Shown: positions 7,472 to 15,655, counted from the first letter of the stretch. The stretch is 26,647 bases of DNA from CAYSRC01 sp964433495 (GCA_964433495.1 CAYSRC010000034.1:1-26647); one strand, 5' to 3'. The notes: generated by a model not told the origin, from the letters alone. Translations and numbers: made by a program.

Positions 7472-8710
7472 ATGAAGAGGTTTACTGCGGTTTTGGTTTT
7501 GGCTGCGTTGTTTGTCTCGCTCGCGCCGCTCGCCTTCGCATGGGGGGAGGACGCGGACGCCTTTTTTGAGCTGACCGGCTCCCGCGGCGGGGAGCAGTCG
7601 GTGCAGACCGCGCAGGCGGTCGACTTTTTGACGCGCTCTGCCGAGGAGATCGCCCCGCTTGACGCGACGGCCGCAATCCTGCTTGAGCGGGAGACGGGCG
7701 AGGTGATATATGAATACAAGGCCGACGAGCCGAGGGCGATCGCGTCCATCACCAAGATCATGACGATGATTCTCGTGATGGAGGCGCTTGAGCGCGGCGA
7801 GATATCGCTTGAGGACAAGGTGACCGCGAGCGAGCACGCCTACTCGATGGGCGGCTCGCAGATCTGGCTCGAGCCGGGCGAGGTGATGACGGTCGACGAG
7901 CTGCTGCGGGCTGTTGCGGTGGCGAGCGCGAACGACGCGGCGGTGGCGCTCGCCGAGTTCGTCGCGGGCAGCGAGGACGCCTTTGTCGCAGACATGAACA
8001 GGCGCGCGGCCGAGCTCGGGATGACGTCGACGACCTTTAAAAACGCCAACGGCCTTGACGAGGAGGGGCACATGTCGTGCGCACGGGACGTCGCGATTAT
8101 GTCCCGCGAGGTGCTGCGGCATGAGCTTGTGCGCAACTATATAACCATATGGACCGACGAGCTGCGCGGGGGCGAGACGCAGCTGACCAACACAAACAAG
8201 ATGCTGAGGACCTTTGACGGCATGACGGGCATCAAGACGGGCACGACCAACCATGCGGGCGTGTGCCTTGCGGGCGCGGCGGAGCGCGACGGGATGGAGC
8301 TTATCGCCGTCGTGCTGGGGTCGTCCTCGTCGGCGGGGAGGTTTGAGGCGGTGCGGACGCTGCTCGAGTACGGCTTTTCGCACTGCGAGCTCGCGGACAT
8401 CCCGCTCGACGGGTCGGCGCTCGGCGAGGTGGCGGTGCGGCTCGGGGAGAGCGAGCGGTGCGGGTGTGTGCTCGACGTGCCGCAGAGCCTGCTTGTCGAG
8501 CGGGGAAAACGGGACGCGGTGGTGTGCGAAACCGAGCTTGAGGATTCGGTGGAGGCCCCCGTCGAGGAGGGGCAGCAGCTCGGCTGCGTCAAGGTCTATG
8601 TCGAGGGGACGCAGGTCGGGATGTACCCGATAACCGCGGCCGGGAGGGTGGAAAGGCTGGGCTTCGGCGGCGCGTACAGGATGCTGGTTTCGGCGCTGTT
8701 TGAGATGTAA
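7472..8710 (+). CDS. D-alanyl-D-alanine carboxypeptidase (DacA/DacF family, peptidase S11), secreted
   Basis: This 412-residue low-molecular-weight penicillin-binding protein trims the terminal D-Ala from peptidoglycan stem peptides. The signal peptide covers residues 1-23 with cleavage likely after AFA. The three penicillin-binding motifs are in order: SxxK at Ser92-Lys95 (SITK), SxN at Ser152-Asn154 and KTG at Lys255-Gly257. A beta-rich C-terminal PBP5-like domain follows from about residue 300, ending in an amphipathic, hydrophobic tail (MLVSALFEM) that may touch the membrane. The ATG at 7472 is preferred to the one at 7460 because GGAGG (7462-7466) lies between them and the signal peptide begins there (MKRFTA). 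It is a single-gene transcript as far as can be seen; in spore formers a relative (DacF) is forespore-expressed, but nothing here shows that. Confidence 0.93.
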   Translation: MKRFTAVLVLAALFVSLAPLAFAWGEDADAFFELTGSRGGEQSVQTAQAVDFLTRSAEEIAPLDATAAILLERETGEVIYEYKADEPRAIASITKIMTMILVMEALERGEISLEDKVTASEHAYSMGGSQIWLEPGEVMTVDELLRAVAVASANDAAVALAEFVAGSEDAFVADMNRRAAELGMTSTTFKNANGLDEEGHMSCARDVAIMSREVLRHELVRNYITIWTDELRGGETQLTNTNKMLRTFDGMTGIKTGTTNHAGVCLAGAAERDGMELIAVVLGSSSSAGRFEAVRTLLEYGFSHCELADIPLDGSALGEVAVRLGESERCGCVLDVPQSLLVERGKRDAVVCETELEDSVEAPVEEGQQLGCVKVYVEGTQVGMYPITAAGRVERLGFGGAYRMLVSALFEM

Positions 8711-8854
8711 CTGCGAGGCAAGAGCCGATTTCGGGCCGTGAGCGCCCGATTTGACTCATTGCATGAAGGATTGACCGCGCAAGACTTTGTCGCCGGAATA
8801 TGCCTTGTGTTGCGACCTTTGCTGACCACTCGCAATCCCCCTGCCGCTTCGCGG

Positions 8855-8887
8855 CCCGGCCCCCCCTTTACACAAGGGGGGCCGGGG
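8855..8887. repeat. Palindromic repeat, copy 1 (C6-T3ACACAA-G6 core)
   Basis: The hairpin has six C's paired with six G's plus flanking CCCGG/CCGGG pairs and one bulged C. Its 21-base core (8861-8881) is the exact reverse complement of the core at 24953-24973. With only four T's or fewer it is a poor terminator, so it reads better as a dispersed repeat. Confidence 0.75.
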
Positions 8888-9143
8888 ATGCCGCAACTTC
8901 TTAAGGTTTGCACTCATACCTCGGGCTTCGGGCTCTTGAGCTTCCCCCCACAGGGGAAGGTTTCCATGTCCTAAAGCTTACGCGCGGCCCGCGGGCCGCG
9001 CGCCCTTGGGGCTCCCTTACCGAACGGTCGGACGGTCGGGCTTAATCGGAACGATAGCCCGAAAGGCGCATAATATCGCGCTGCATGTTAAACGTCCGTT
9101 CCGCTGCCGTTTGACCGCTCCGCGCGACAGATGCGCGTCGTAG

Positions 9144-9191
9144 GCGGAACAAGCATTCGGCAGAATTCACGGTAGCATGTGAACCCTGCCG
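9144..9191. repeat. 48-base hairpin repeat, copy 1
   Basis: It aligns without gaps to 18850-18897, with 40 of 48 bases identical by eye. The ends of the hairpin, CGGCAG (9158-9163) and CTGCCG (9186-9191), pair, and an inner TTCAC/GTGAA pairs as well. In the other copy the outer stem is CGACAG/CTGTCG, a compensatory G-C to A-T change. Confidence 0.82.
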
Positions 9192-9435
9192 CGCGCCGCT
9201 CCGATTGCGATGCGCATCTGTCGACTGTTCGGCAGGTTTTTTGCCGGCGGCAAAGCCGGAAGGCGTGTGCGGAGCAGGCGCATCAGGGGCAGCGACGGAG
9301 CGCTCGACGCCGCAAAACGCAGGGAAGCTTGGGAATCGAAAGCGGGCGGGCTTCGGCGCGCCGGGGCGCCTGCGGCGCATTCGAAAGACGAACGCATCCG
9401 GGGCCGGCAGGGCGCGGGCGGACGAGCCTTTTTTC

Positions 9436-9464
9436 TTGACAGGACGCCCCTGTTAAGATATCAT
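9436..9464 (+). promoter_or_regulatory. SigA-type promoter for pgi
   Basis: A perfect TTGACA (9436-9441) is followed after 17 bases by TATCAT (9459-9464). The start point would be near 9471, giving a leader of about 115 bases before the pgi start. Confidence 0.85.
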
Positions 9465-9486
9465 TATTAGTACAAACGATGATGCG

Positions 9487-9541
9487 GGAGCGCGCCGCTC
9501 GGCGGTGTGCCCGCGGCGCTTTTTCGCGCCCGCTCCTTTTT
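9487..9541 (+). promoter_or_regulatory. Nested terminator-like hairpins in the pgi leader (possible attenuator)
   Basis: Within the leader an inner stem GCGCCGC/GCGGCGC (9492-9498 with 9513-9519) is followed by five T's (9520-9524). An alternative outer pairing GGAGCG/CGCTCC (9487-9492 with 9531-9536) is followed by five more T's (9537-9541). The two share bases and so are partly mutually exclusive. Position between promoter and ribosome binding site suggests attenuation, but no ligand-binding fold is recognisable. Confidence 0.5.
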
Positions 9542-9586
9542 GGGAAGCCGCGGATTTGCAATAACAAGAGTAAAGGAAGGTTTGCT

Positions 9587-10912
9587 ATGTCGGTAAGGTT
9601 TGAGACGCGTCATCTCGGCGGTTTTATCGGCGAAAAGGATTTTAAGGGGATTGAGGACGAGGTCAGGGCCGCTGCGCGCTCCCTCGACGCAGGAAGCTGC
9701 AAGGGCAACGATTACATCGGCTGGATACGCCTTCCCGAAAACTACGACAGGGACGAGTTTGCCCGCATCAAGGCGGCCGCGAAGCGGATACGCGAGACGA
9801 GCGACGTGCTGGTCGTCATCGGCATCGGCGGAAGCTATCTCGGCGCGCGCGCCGTCATCGAGCTGCTGGGCGGACAGTTTTTCAACGAGTTCAGCCCGCT
9901 CAAGGTTCTCTTTGCCGGGAACGGCATAAGCGGCGACTATCTCAACGCGATAATAAAGCAGTGCGAGGGCAGGAGGGTGAGCGTCAACGTGGTGTCCAAG
10001 TCGGGCACGACGACCGAGCCCGCCGTCGCTTTCCGCGTGTTTAAAAAGCTGCTCGAAGAGCGCTACGGCAAAGAAGAGGCAGCAAAGCGCATCTACGCGA
10101 CGACCGACCGCGCGCGGGGGACCCTCAAAAGCCTCGCGGACGCCGAGGGGTACGAGTGCTTTGTCATCCCCGATGACGTCGGCGGGCGCTATTCGGTGCT
10201 GACCGCCGTGGGCCTGCTGCCCATCGCGGCCGCGGGCTTTGATATCGACGCGCTGATGGAGGGTGCGCGCGAGGGCATGACGAGGTTTGCGAACGACGAC
10301 CCCGCGAACGACTGCAACCGCTATGCCGCGGCCCGCAGCCTCCTTTACAGGGGCGGCAAGACGACCGAGATCCTCGCGTGCTATGAGCCCGCGTTCACCA
10401 TGTTTAACGAGTGGTGGAAGCAGCTGTTCGGCGAGAGCGAGGGCAAGGACGGAAAGGGCCTGTTCCCCGCGTCGATGATCTTCTCGACCGACCTTCACTC
10501 GATGGGGCAGTATGTCCAGCAGGGGCTTCGCAACCTGAGCGAGACGGTCGTCAGGTTTTTGTCGGTGAAGTCGGACGTCACCATCGAGACGGCGCCCGAG
10601 GACTTTGACGGCCTCAACTATCTCGGCGGCAGGACCATGTCGTTTGTGAACGAAAACGCCATGCTCGGCACCATTCTCGCGCACTGCGAGGGCGGGGTGC
10701 CCTGCGGCGTCGTCGAGGTGGACGACATGCGCGAAAAGAGCGTGGGCGAGCTCATCTATTTCTTCCAGCGCGCGTGCGCGGTCTCGGGCTGCATGCTGGG
10801 CGTCAACCCCTTCAACCAGCCCGGCGTCGAGAGCTATAAAAAGAACATGTTCGCCCTGCTCGGCAAGCCCGGCTACGAAAAGGAGCGCGAGCAGCTTTTA
10901 AAGAAGCTTTAA
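9587..10912 (+). CDS. pgi: Glucose-6-phosphate isomerase
   Basis: This cytosolic 441-residue glycolytic enzyme interconverts glucose-6-phosphate and fructose-6-phosphate. It carries the SIS-domain phosphate-binding stretch VVSKSGTTTEPA (about residues 138-149), an early GIGGSYLG motif (about residues 79-86), the catalytic-region motif STDLHSMGQYVQQG and the C-terminal ESYKKNMFALLG signature with the conserved Lys. The length fits the short Firmicutes/Thermotoga-type Pgi. The ATG at 9587 has AGGAAGG at 9574-9580; the frame extends upstream to 9479, but that part covers the leader hairpins. It complements the hexokinase at 17331. The small P-loop gene follows after 70 bases with no plus-strand terminator, so co-transcription is likely. 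Confidence 0.96.
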   Translation: MSVRFETRHLGGFIGEKDFKGIEDEVRAAARSLDAGSCKGNDYIGWIRLPENYDRDEFARIKAAAKRIRETSDVLVVIGIGGSYLGARAVIELLGGQFFNEFSPLKVLFAGNGISGDYLNAIIKQCEGRRVSVNVVSKSGTTTEPAVAFRVFKKLLEERYGKEEAAKRIYATTDRARGTLKSLADAEGYECFVIPDDVGGRYSVLTAVGLLPIAAAGFDIDALMEGAREGMTRFANDDPANDCNRYAAARSLLYRGGKTTEILACYEPAFTMFNEWWKQLFGESEGKDGKGLFPASMIFSTDLHSMGQYVQQGLRNLSETVVRFLSVKSDVTIETAPEDFDGLNYLGGRTMSFVNENAMLGTILAHCEGGVPCGVVEVDDMREKSVGELIYFFQRACAVSGCMLGVNPFNQPGVESYKKNMFALLGKPGYEKEREQLLKKL

Positions 10913-10982
10913 AGAACGGCGTCTAAACGGGGCTTGCCCCGAAAACCATAAGGACAACATCATTCTTCGGAGGGACACTTCA

Positions 10983-11387
10983 ATGATAAAGCTCATCATC
11001 GGACACAAGGGGTCCGGCAAGACCAAGACCATGATCGAGATGATAAACGAGTCGGCCAAGTCCAACACGGGCAGCATAGTCTGCATCGAGAAGGGCATGA
11101 AGTCCACCTACAACATCAAGCCCAACGTCCGCATCATCGATGCCGACGACTATGTCATCCGCGGCTACGACATGTTTTACGGTTTCCTCATGGGGGTGCT
11201 TGCGAGCAACTACGACATACATGAGGTCTATGTCGACGGCATACTCAAGATAGGCGGGGGCGATATCGAGGGCCTCGGCGGGATGCTTGCCAAGATCGAC
11301 GACATAGCCAGCGACAACCTCACCGTCGTCGTCACCGTGTCCGCCGACGAGAACGAGCTGTGCGACAGCGTCAAAAAGTATCTGTGA
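10983..11387 (+). CDS. Small P-loop ATP/GTP-binding protein, unknown function
   Basis: This 134-residue protein starts with a Walker A motif GHKGSGKT at residues 7-14. A Walker-B-like hydrophobic strand ending in acidic residues (VYVDG, about residue 81) is followed by alternating beta strands and helices, giving a single compact P-loop domain with no partner domain. Proteins of this kind are common in Clostridia and are often labelled hypothetical or, loosely, PilT-like; nothing here supports motility. GGAGG at about 10970-10974 precedes the ATG. It sits between pgi and the rpmF promoter and probably shares the pgi transcript. No signal peptide or membrane segment. Function unknown. Confidence 0.85.
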   Translation: MIKLIIGHKGSGKTKTMIEMINESAKSNTGSIVCIEKGMKSTYNIKPNVRIIDADDYVIRGYDMFYGFLMGVLASNYDIHEVYVDGILKIGGGDIEGLGGMLAKIDDIASDNLTVVVTVSADENELCDSVKKYL

Positions 11388-11403
11388 CCTGTGAGGGCGG
11401 GTG

Positions 11404-11432
11404 TTGACAAGCAGCCCGCTTGTGTGTATAAT
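11404..11432 (+). promoter_or_regulatory. Consensus SigA promoter for rpmF
   Basis: Perfect TTGACA (11404-11409), a 17-base spacer and perfect TATAAT (11427-11432). This is the strongest promoter in the window, fitting high-level ribosomal protein expression. It begins 16 bases after the previous stop codon. Confidence 0.93.
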
Positions 11433-11520
11433 ATTTAAGCACGTAAATTTTGGTTTTTTCGCGTGACGCGAAGCGACTGCTGCACGCAACACAGTTCACA
11501 CTTGCGAGGAGGTGCTTAAA

Positions 11521-11703
11521 GTGGCAGTACCAAAGAGAAGGGTTTCCAAGGCTCGTCGTGACAAAAGACGCTCCTCTGTGTGGAAGCTATCCGCTCCTTC
11601 GCTCGCACGCTGCTCTCACTGCGGTCAGCTTATGGCTCCCCACAGGGTTTGCGGAAACTGCGGCTACTACAAGGACAGGGAAGTTATAAACAAGGAAGCG
11701 TAA
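11521..11703 (+). CDS. rpmF: 50S ribosomal protein L32 (zinc-binding form)
   Basis: This 60-residue basic ribosomal protein has the family start MAVPKRRVSKARRDKRRS and two CxxC pairs (CSHC at about residues 31-34 and CGNC at about residues 44-47) that form the zinc ribbon of the C+ type of L32. The start is GTG at 11521: GAGGAGG at 11506-11512 is spaced correctly for it, and the next in-frame upstream GTG (11512) overlaps that site. It is monocistronic, with its own promoter and a terminator directly after the stop. The DUF177 (YceD) gene that commonly precedes rpmF is absent. Confidence 0.97.
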   Translation: MAVPKRRVSKARRDKRRSSVWKLSAPSLARCSHCGQLMAPHRVCGNCGYYKDREVINKEA

Positions 11704-11712
11704 CAACGCACG

Positions 11713-11744
11713 AAAAAGGCGAGGACTTGTTCCTCGTCTTTTTT
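11713..11744 (+). terminator. Rho-independent terminator of rpmF
   Basis: A stem of 13 pairs including one G-U (A5-GGCGAGGA with TTCCTCGTC-T5) with a CTTG tetraloop runs directly into six T's. It begins 10 bases after the rpmF stop. Confidence 0.93.
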
Positions 11745-11855
11745 GCGGTTAACGCTTTTTCGGATAACGGTCGGGCCGCGGGCGGGTGAAAAACGCGCGA
11801 ACGGACGGCGGGCGGCGGCTGTTTTTTTGAGGCCGAAAGGCAGGGGAAGGGGGCA

Positions 11856-13169
11856 TTGAGCGCTTTGGCGGTGAAGATAAAGGAGATCGACGCCGGGTCG
11901 CCCATGGGCGCTTTTCGCGTGCCGAAAAACGCGTCGCTCGTCTCGATAAACGGGCACGAGATAACGGACGTGCTCGACTACGGGTTTTATGCGGCGGCGG
12001 AGAGACTGACGGTCGAGATACGGGACGACGACACCGGGAAGATCCATCGCTACAGGGTGAAAAAGGACGAGTACCGGGAGCTTGGGATCTCGTCGCAGAC
12101 CTTTTTGATGGACGCACAGCGCAGCTGCGCCAACAGGTGCGTGTTTTGCTTTATCGACCAGCTCCCCCCGGGGCTGCGCGAGAGCCTGTATTTTAAGGAC
12201 GACGACGCAAGGCTCTCGTTTTTGTTCGGCAACTACATCACCATGACCAACATGTCGGACAGCGATGTCAGGCGGATAATCGACATGCACATATCGCCCG
12301 TGAACGTGTCGGTGCACACCACCGACCCCGAGCTGCGGTGCAGGGTGATGGGGAACCGATTTGCGGGGGAAAAGCTGAAATATCTGAAATGGCTGTGCGA
12401 CGGCGGCATCGACGTAAACTGCCAGGTGGTGATCTGCCGCGGGCTCAACGACGGGCAGCACCTCAAAAAGACCCTTCGCGACCTCGTCGCGCTCGGGCCG
12501 TCGGTCAGAAGCGTCGCGGTGGTGCCCGCGGGGCTCACCGCCTACCGCGAGGGCCTGACACCGCTCGAGCCGTTTGACCGGGAGAGCTCGGCGGCGGTTT
12601 TGAGCGTTATCGACGCGGTGCGGGCGGAGTGCGTTGAGCGCGGGCTCGAGCCCGTCGTCTACCCCGCTGACGAGCTGCTGCTGACGGCGGGGGCCCAAGT
12701 CCCGCCCGTCGGGTATTACGGCGAGCTGCTTCAGTTGGAGAACGGCGTCGGGATGCTGGCGGTGTTTGAGGACGAGTTCTCCTCGGCGCTCGCGCTCGAG
12801 GACGGCGACGACACGCAGCCCCGCGAGTGCACCGTGATAACGGGCGAGGCCGCCTTTGACACCGTGAGGCGGCTGTGCGGCGAGTTCGCGAAAAAATTCC
12901 CCGAGCGTGCGGCCGAGGTGTTGTGTGTCAAAAACAACTTTTTCGGCGGCAACGTGTCGGTGTCGGGGCTGCTGACCGCGGCCGACATCATCGAGCAGAC
13001 GTCCGGAAGGACAAGGGGCCGCGTCGTCATCCCGCGCAACACGCTGCGGGCGGAGGGCGACATGTTCCTCGACAGCGTGACGCTCGACGAGTTTGCGGCG
13101 GCCATGGGCGCCGAGGTGCGGGTGTGCGAGGACGGGGCGGATCTCGTCGACGCATTGGCGGGGCGCTGA
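11856..13169 (+). CDS. DUF512 family radical-SAM protein with N-terminal PDZ-like domain
   Basis: This 437-residue protein has an N-terminal PDZ-like domain (about residues 5-75, with VSINGHEITDVLDY), a Cys-x3-Cys-x2-Cys cluster motif at Cys91, Cys95 and Cys98 (CANRCVFCF), and a C-terminal DUF512 domain from about residue 230. The cysteine spacing is that of a radical-SAM [4Fe-4S] site. It is widespread in Clostridia and cyanobacteria, but the reaction is unknown. A TTG start at 11856 is listed; TTG at 11865 or GTG at 11871 are alternatives, and AAGGGGG at about 11847-11853 fits 11865 best. It lies upstream of der and plsY, a common order in Clostridia. Confidence 0.9.
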   Translation: MSALAVKIKEIDAGSPMGAFRVPKNASLVSINGHEITDVLDYGFYAAAERLTVEIRDDDTGKIHRYRVKKDEYRELGISSQTFLMDAQRSCANRCVFCFIDQLPPGLRESLYFKDDDARLSFLFGNYITMTNMSDSDVRRIIDMHISPVNVSVHTTDPELRCRVMGNRFAGEKLKYLKWLCDGGIDVNCQVVICRGLNDGQHLKKTLRDLVALGPSVRSVAVVPAGLTAYREGLTPLEPFDRESSAAVLSVIDAVRAECVERGLEPVVYPADELLLTAGAQVPPVGYYGELLQLENGVGMLAVFEDEFSSALALEDGDDTQPRECTVITGEAAFDTVRRLCGEFAKKFPERAAEVLCVKNNFFGGNVSVSGLLTAADIIEQTSGRTRGRVVIPRNTLRAEGDMFLDSVTLDEFAAAMGAEVRVCEDGADLVDALAGR

Positions 13170-13327
13170 AAAACGGCGCGCGGTGAAGGTTGAACGGCCT
13201 TGGGGCGCAGAGACCGCCCTCGGCAGCACGCGGCAGCAAGCCGTGTGAGGACGCCCCGCCGACGAAGGCCGCGCCCGGCGGGGCGCGGGTGCAAGAGAAA
13301 TTTGTTGAATTGAGACAGGCGGTTTTT

Positions 13328-14647
13328 ATGGTGAGACGAACGGTAGCGGTCGTGGGACGGCCCAACGTGGGCAAGTCGACGCTGTTTAACAAGCTGATAG
13401 GGGAGAGGCGGTCGATCGTGGACGACACGCCGGGTGTGACGCGCGACAGGATCTACGGCGAGTGCGAGTGGCTCGGCAGCCGCTTTATGCTCATTGACAC
13501 GGGCGGTATCGAGACGGGCGGCGACGAGCTGCTCTCGCACATACGAGAGCAGGCAAAGCTCGCGGTGGAGACGGCCGACGTCGTCGTCATGGTGACCGAC
13601 GTGACGGCGGGTGTGACCGCGGCGGACAGAGAGATCGCGTCGATGCTGATGAAGTGCCCCTGCCCGGTGGTGCTGTGTGTCAACAAGTGCGACAGCGTGG
13701 GCGAGCTCCCGCTCGATTTCTACGACTTTTACTCCCTGGGGCTCGGCGAGCCGTTTGCGGTGTCGTCGGTGCACGGGCACGGGACGGGCGACCTGCTCGA
13801 CGAGATATGCAGGCTCCTGCCCGAGGACGACCGGGAGGACGCAGAGGACGACGCCGTCAAGGTGGCGGTGATCGGCCGCCCCAACGCGGGGAAATCCTCG
13901 CTTGTCAACCGCATTCTCGGCGAGGACAGGATGATTGTCTCGGACGTCGCGGGTACGACGCGGGACGCCGTCGACGCCTATGTCGAGAACGAATTCGGCA
14001 GGTTTCTGTTCATCGACACGGCGGGGATGAGAAAGAAGGGACGCATAAACGACAACGTCGAGCGCTACAGCGTCATGCGCGCGCTGTCGTCGGTCGACCG
14101 CGCGGACGTGTGCGTCATCATGATCGACGCGACCGCCGGCTTCACCGAGCAGGATTCAAAGGTGGCGGGATACGCGCACGAGCAGGGAAAGGGCTGCATT
14201 ATCGCGGTCAACAAGTGGGACCTCGTCGAGAAGGACGGGCGGACGATGGACGCGATGCGCAAACAGTTTGAAAAGGATTTCAGCTTTATGCCCTACGCGC
14301 CGATTATCTTTATATCGGCCAAAACGGGACAGAGGATAGACAGGCTTTTTGAGCTCATCAAATACACCGACGAGCAGAACGCCATGCGAATCACGACAGG
14401 TATGCTCAACGAGCTGCTCGCGCGGGCGACGGCGAGGGTGCAGCCCCCCTCCGACAAGGGGAAGCGGCTTAGGATATACTACATCACACAGCCCTCCACC
14501 CGCCCGCCGACGTTCGTGACGTTTGTCAACAGGGCCGAGCTGTTCCATTTTTCCTATCAGCGGTATATCGAAAACCAGATCCGTGAGACGTTCGGCCTCG
14601 AGGGGACGCCGGTGCGGATCGTTGTTCGCGAAAGAGGTGACAGGTAG
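13328..14647 (+). CDS. der: Ribosome-assembly GTPase Der (EngA)
   Basis: This 439-residue GTPase has two tandem G domains, which is diagnostic of Der. G1 of the first (GRPNVGKS) is at residues 10-17 with DTGG at about 57-60 and NKCD at about 119-122. G1 of the second (GRPNAGKS) is at 183-190, with DTAG and NKWD downstream. A C-terminal KH-like domain covers the last 80 or so residues. It acts in maturation of the 50S subunit in the cytoplasm. The ATG at 13328 is chosen by homology (MVRRTVAVVGRPNVGKS); a weak AGGCGG lies at about 13317-13322, and the open frame further upstream has no family similarity. The stop overlaps the plsY start by one base (TAGTG), so the two are translationally coupled. 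Confidence 0.97.
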   Translation: MVRRTVAVVGRPNVGKSTLFNKLIGERRSIVDDTPGVTRDRIYGECEWLGSRFMLIDTGGIETGGDELLSHIREQAKLAVETADVVVMVTDVTAGVTAADREIASMLMKCPCPVVLCVNKCDSVGELPLDFYDFYSLGLGEPFAVSSVHGHGTGDLLDEICRLLPEDDREDAEDDAVKVAVIGRPNAGKSSLVNRILGEDRMIVSDVAGTTRDAVDAYVENEFGRFLFIDTAGMRKKGRINDNVERYSVMRALSSVDRADVCVIMIDATAGFTEQDSKVAGYAHEQGKGCIIAVNKWDLVEKDGRTMDAMRKQFEKDFSFMPYAPIIFISAKTGQRIDRLFELIKYTDEQNAMRITTGMLNELLARATARVQPPSDKGKRLRIYYITQPSTRPPTFVTFVNRAELFHFSYQRYIENQIRETFGLEGTPVRIVVRERGDR

Positions 14648-15285
14648 TGGAGATTTCGACTTTTTGGGCCGCAGTGCTGTCCGCCGTGTGCGCCTATCTT
14701 TTGGGCTCGATAAGCTTCGGCGTGATCACGACCCGTGTTGCGCTGCACAAGGACATAAGGACCATGGGAAGCGGCAACACCGGCATGACCAACGTGCTGC
14801 GCTCGGTCGGCGCGGGCGCGGGTGCGGTCACGGGTGCCGGCGACTTCGCGAAGGGCGTCGCAGCAATCGCGCTGGGGCGGATGTTCTTCTCGTGGGCCTA
14901 CGGGGACGAGTTCGTCGGCGGGTGCATCGCCGCGGGATGTGTGCTGCTGGGGCATCTGTTTCCGGTGTTCTTCGGGTTTAAGGGCGGCAAAGGGGTGATG
15001 ACGAGCGCGGGGATCCTGCTGCTTGTCGACCCGTACATGCTGCTCGGCGCGGCCCTGGTGTTCGGCGTCGTCTTTTTGTGCTCGAGGATAATCTCGCTCG
15101 CGTCGCTCGCCACCGCGGCGGCGCTGCCGCTTGTGAGCGCGGCGGTCTCCCTCATCAGGGGGCGCAGCGTCCTGCCGACGCTGCTGCTGTCGCTGTTCAT
15201 GTCGGCGCTGGTGATTTGGATGCACCGAAGCAACATAAAGCGCCTGCGCGAGGGGACAGAGAAGAAGCTTTCGGTCAAAAAGTAG
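14647..15285 (+). CDS. plsY: Acyl-phosphate:glycerol-3-phosphate acyltransferase
   Basis: This 212-residue integral membrane enzyme makes lysophosphatidic acid from glycerol-3-phosphate and acyl phosphate, the first acylation in phospholipid synthesis. All PlsY signatures are present: YLLGSISFG near residue 18, GSGNTGMTNVLR at about 39-50, GHLFPVFFGFKGGKGV at about 100-115, and the terminal HRSNIKRL. About five hydrophobic segments lie between. The start is GTG, preceded by AGAGGTGA inside der. In many Clostridia gpsA follows plsY; here it does not, and a 558-base gap and rmuC follow. The GlpA-like enzyme in the same window draws on the same substrate. Confidence 0.96.
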   Translation: MEISTFWAAVLSAVCAYLLGSISFGVITTRVALHKDIRTMGSGNTGMTNVLRSVGAGAGAVTGAGDFAKGVAAIALGRMFFSWAYGDEFVGGCIAAGCVLLGHLFPVFFGFKGGKGVMTSAGILLLVDPYMLLGAALVFGVVFLCSRIISLASLATAAALPLVSAAVSLIRGRSVLPTLLLSLFMSALVIWMHRSNIKRLREGTEKKLSVKK

Positions 15286-15597
15286 GGCGTGTGTTTCAGG
15301 GCTCGCGGATGTGCGCGTGTTAACAAGCGCCGGGCGCGGACGGACGGCGGCGGTAACGGAAAATAAAAGAGGACGGGTTTCGGCCCCTCGGCCCTTGCGG
15401 CTTTGCGCTCCCTTTGCGGCGCGAAAACGGATAGGGCGGGGGGCTTTAGTATACCCTGTGTGCAGCCGCTGCGGGCGCGCGGTTGCCGGAGATGCGGTGT
15501 GAAAGGGATATCCGAGGCGGGTGTCCGGCGGCCGGGGCGCATGCGGGCTGCCCCGGGACGGCAAACGCGGCGGACAGGGGACGGATAAAGAGGCACC

Positions 15598-15630
15598 CCT
15601 CCCCGCGCGGAGCGGGTGCGGGGAGGATTT
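15598..15630 (+). terminator. Hairpin terminator downstream of plsY
   Basis: A 9-bp perfect stem CCTCCCCGC/GCGGGGAGG (15598-15606 with 15618-15626) with an 11-base loop is followed by ATTTTG. The T-tract is short, so efficiency is uncertain. Confidence 0.6.
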
Positions 15631-15655
15631 TGCCGCGGCGACAAAAAGAAAGGCT

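Larger units (their letters stand above)
8711..9435. other. Repeat-rich gene-free spacer (cluster 1)
   Basis: No supported ORF: the overlapping open frames on both strands have no ribosome binding sites and are arginine/alanine-rich artefacts. The spacer holds a C7/G6 hairpin (8855-8887), a CTTCCCC/GGGGAAG hairpin near 8941-8960, a GC palindrome near 8984-9001, an inverted end fragment of the large repeat (GGCTCCCTTACCGAACGG at about 9009-9026) and the 48-base repeat at 9144-9191. Related pieces occur in 18591-19392 and 24461-25094. Confidence 0.7.

Noticed and set aside
9042..9397. Open frames in repeat cluster 1 sharing a short peptide (RQGSHA...VNS) with a frame in cluster 2
   Set aside because: The similarity follows from the shared 48-base DNA repeat. 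Neither frame has a start with a ribosome binding site, and base changes follow stem pairing rather than codon positions.
11667..13229. 520-codon minus-strand frame opposite the DUF512 gene
   Set aside because: The composition is that of a GC-rich shadow frame, it runs through the rpmF terminator, and the plus strand carries a clear radical-SAM protein.
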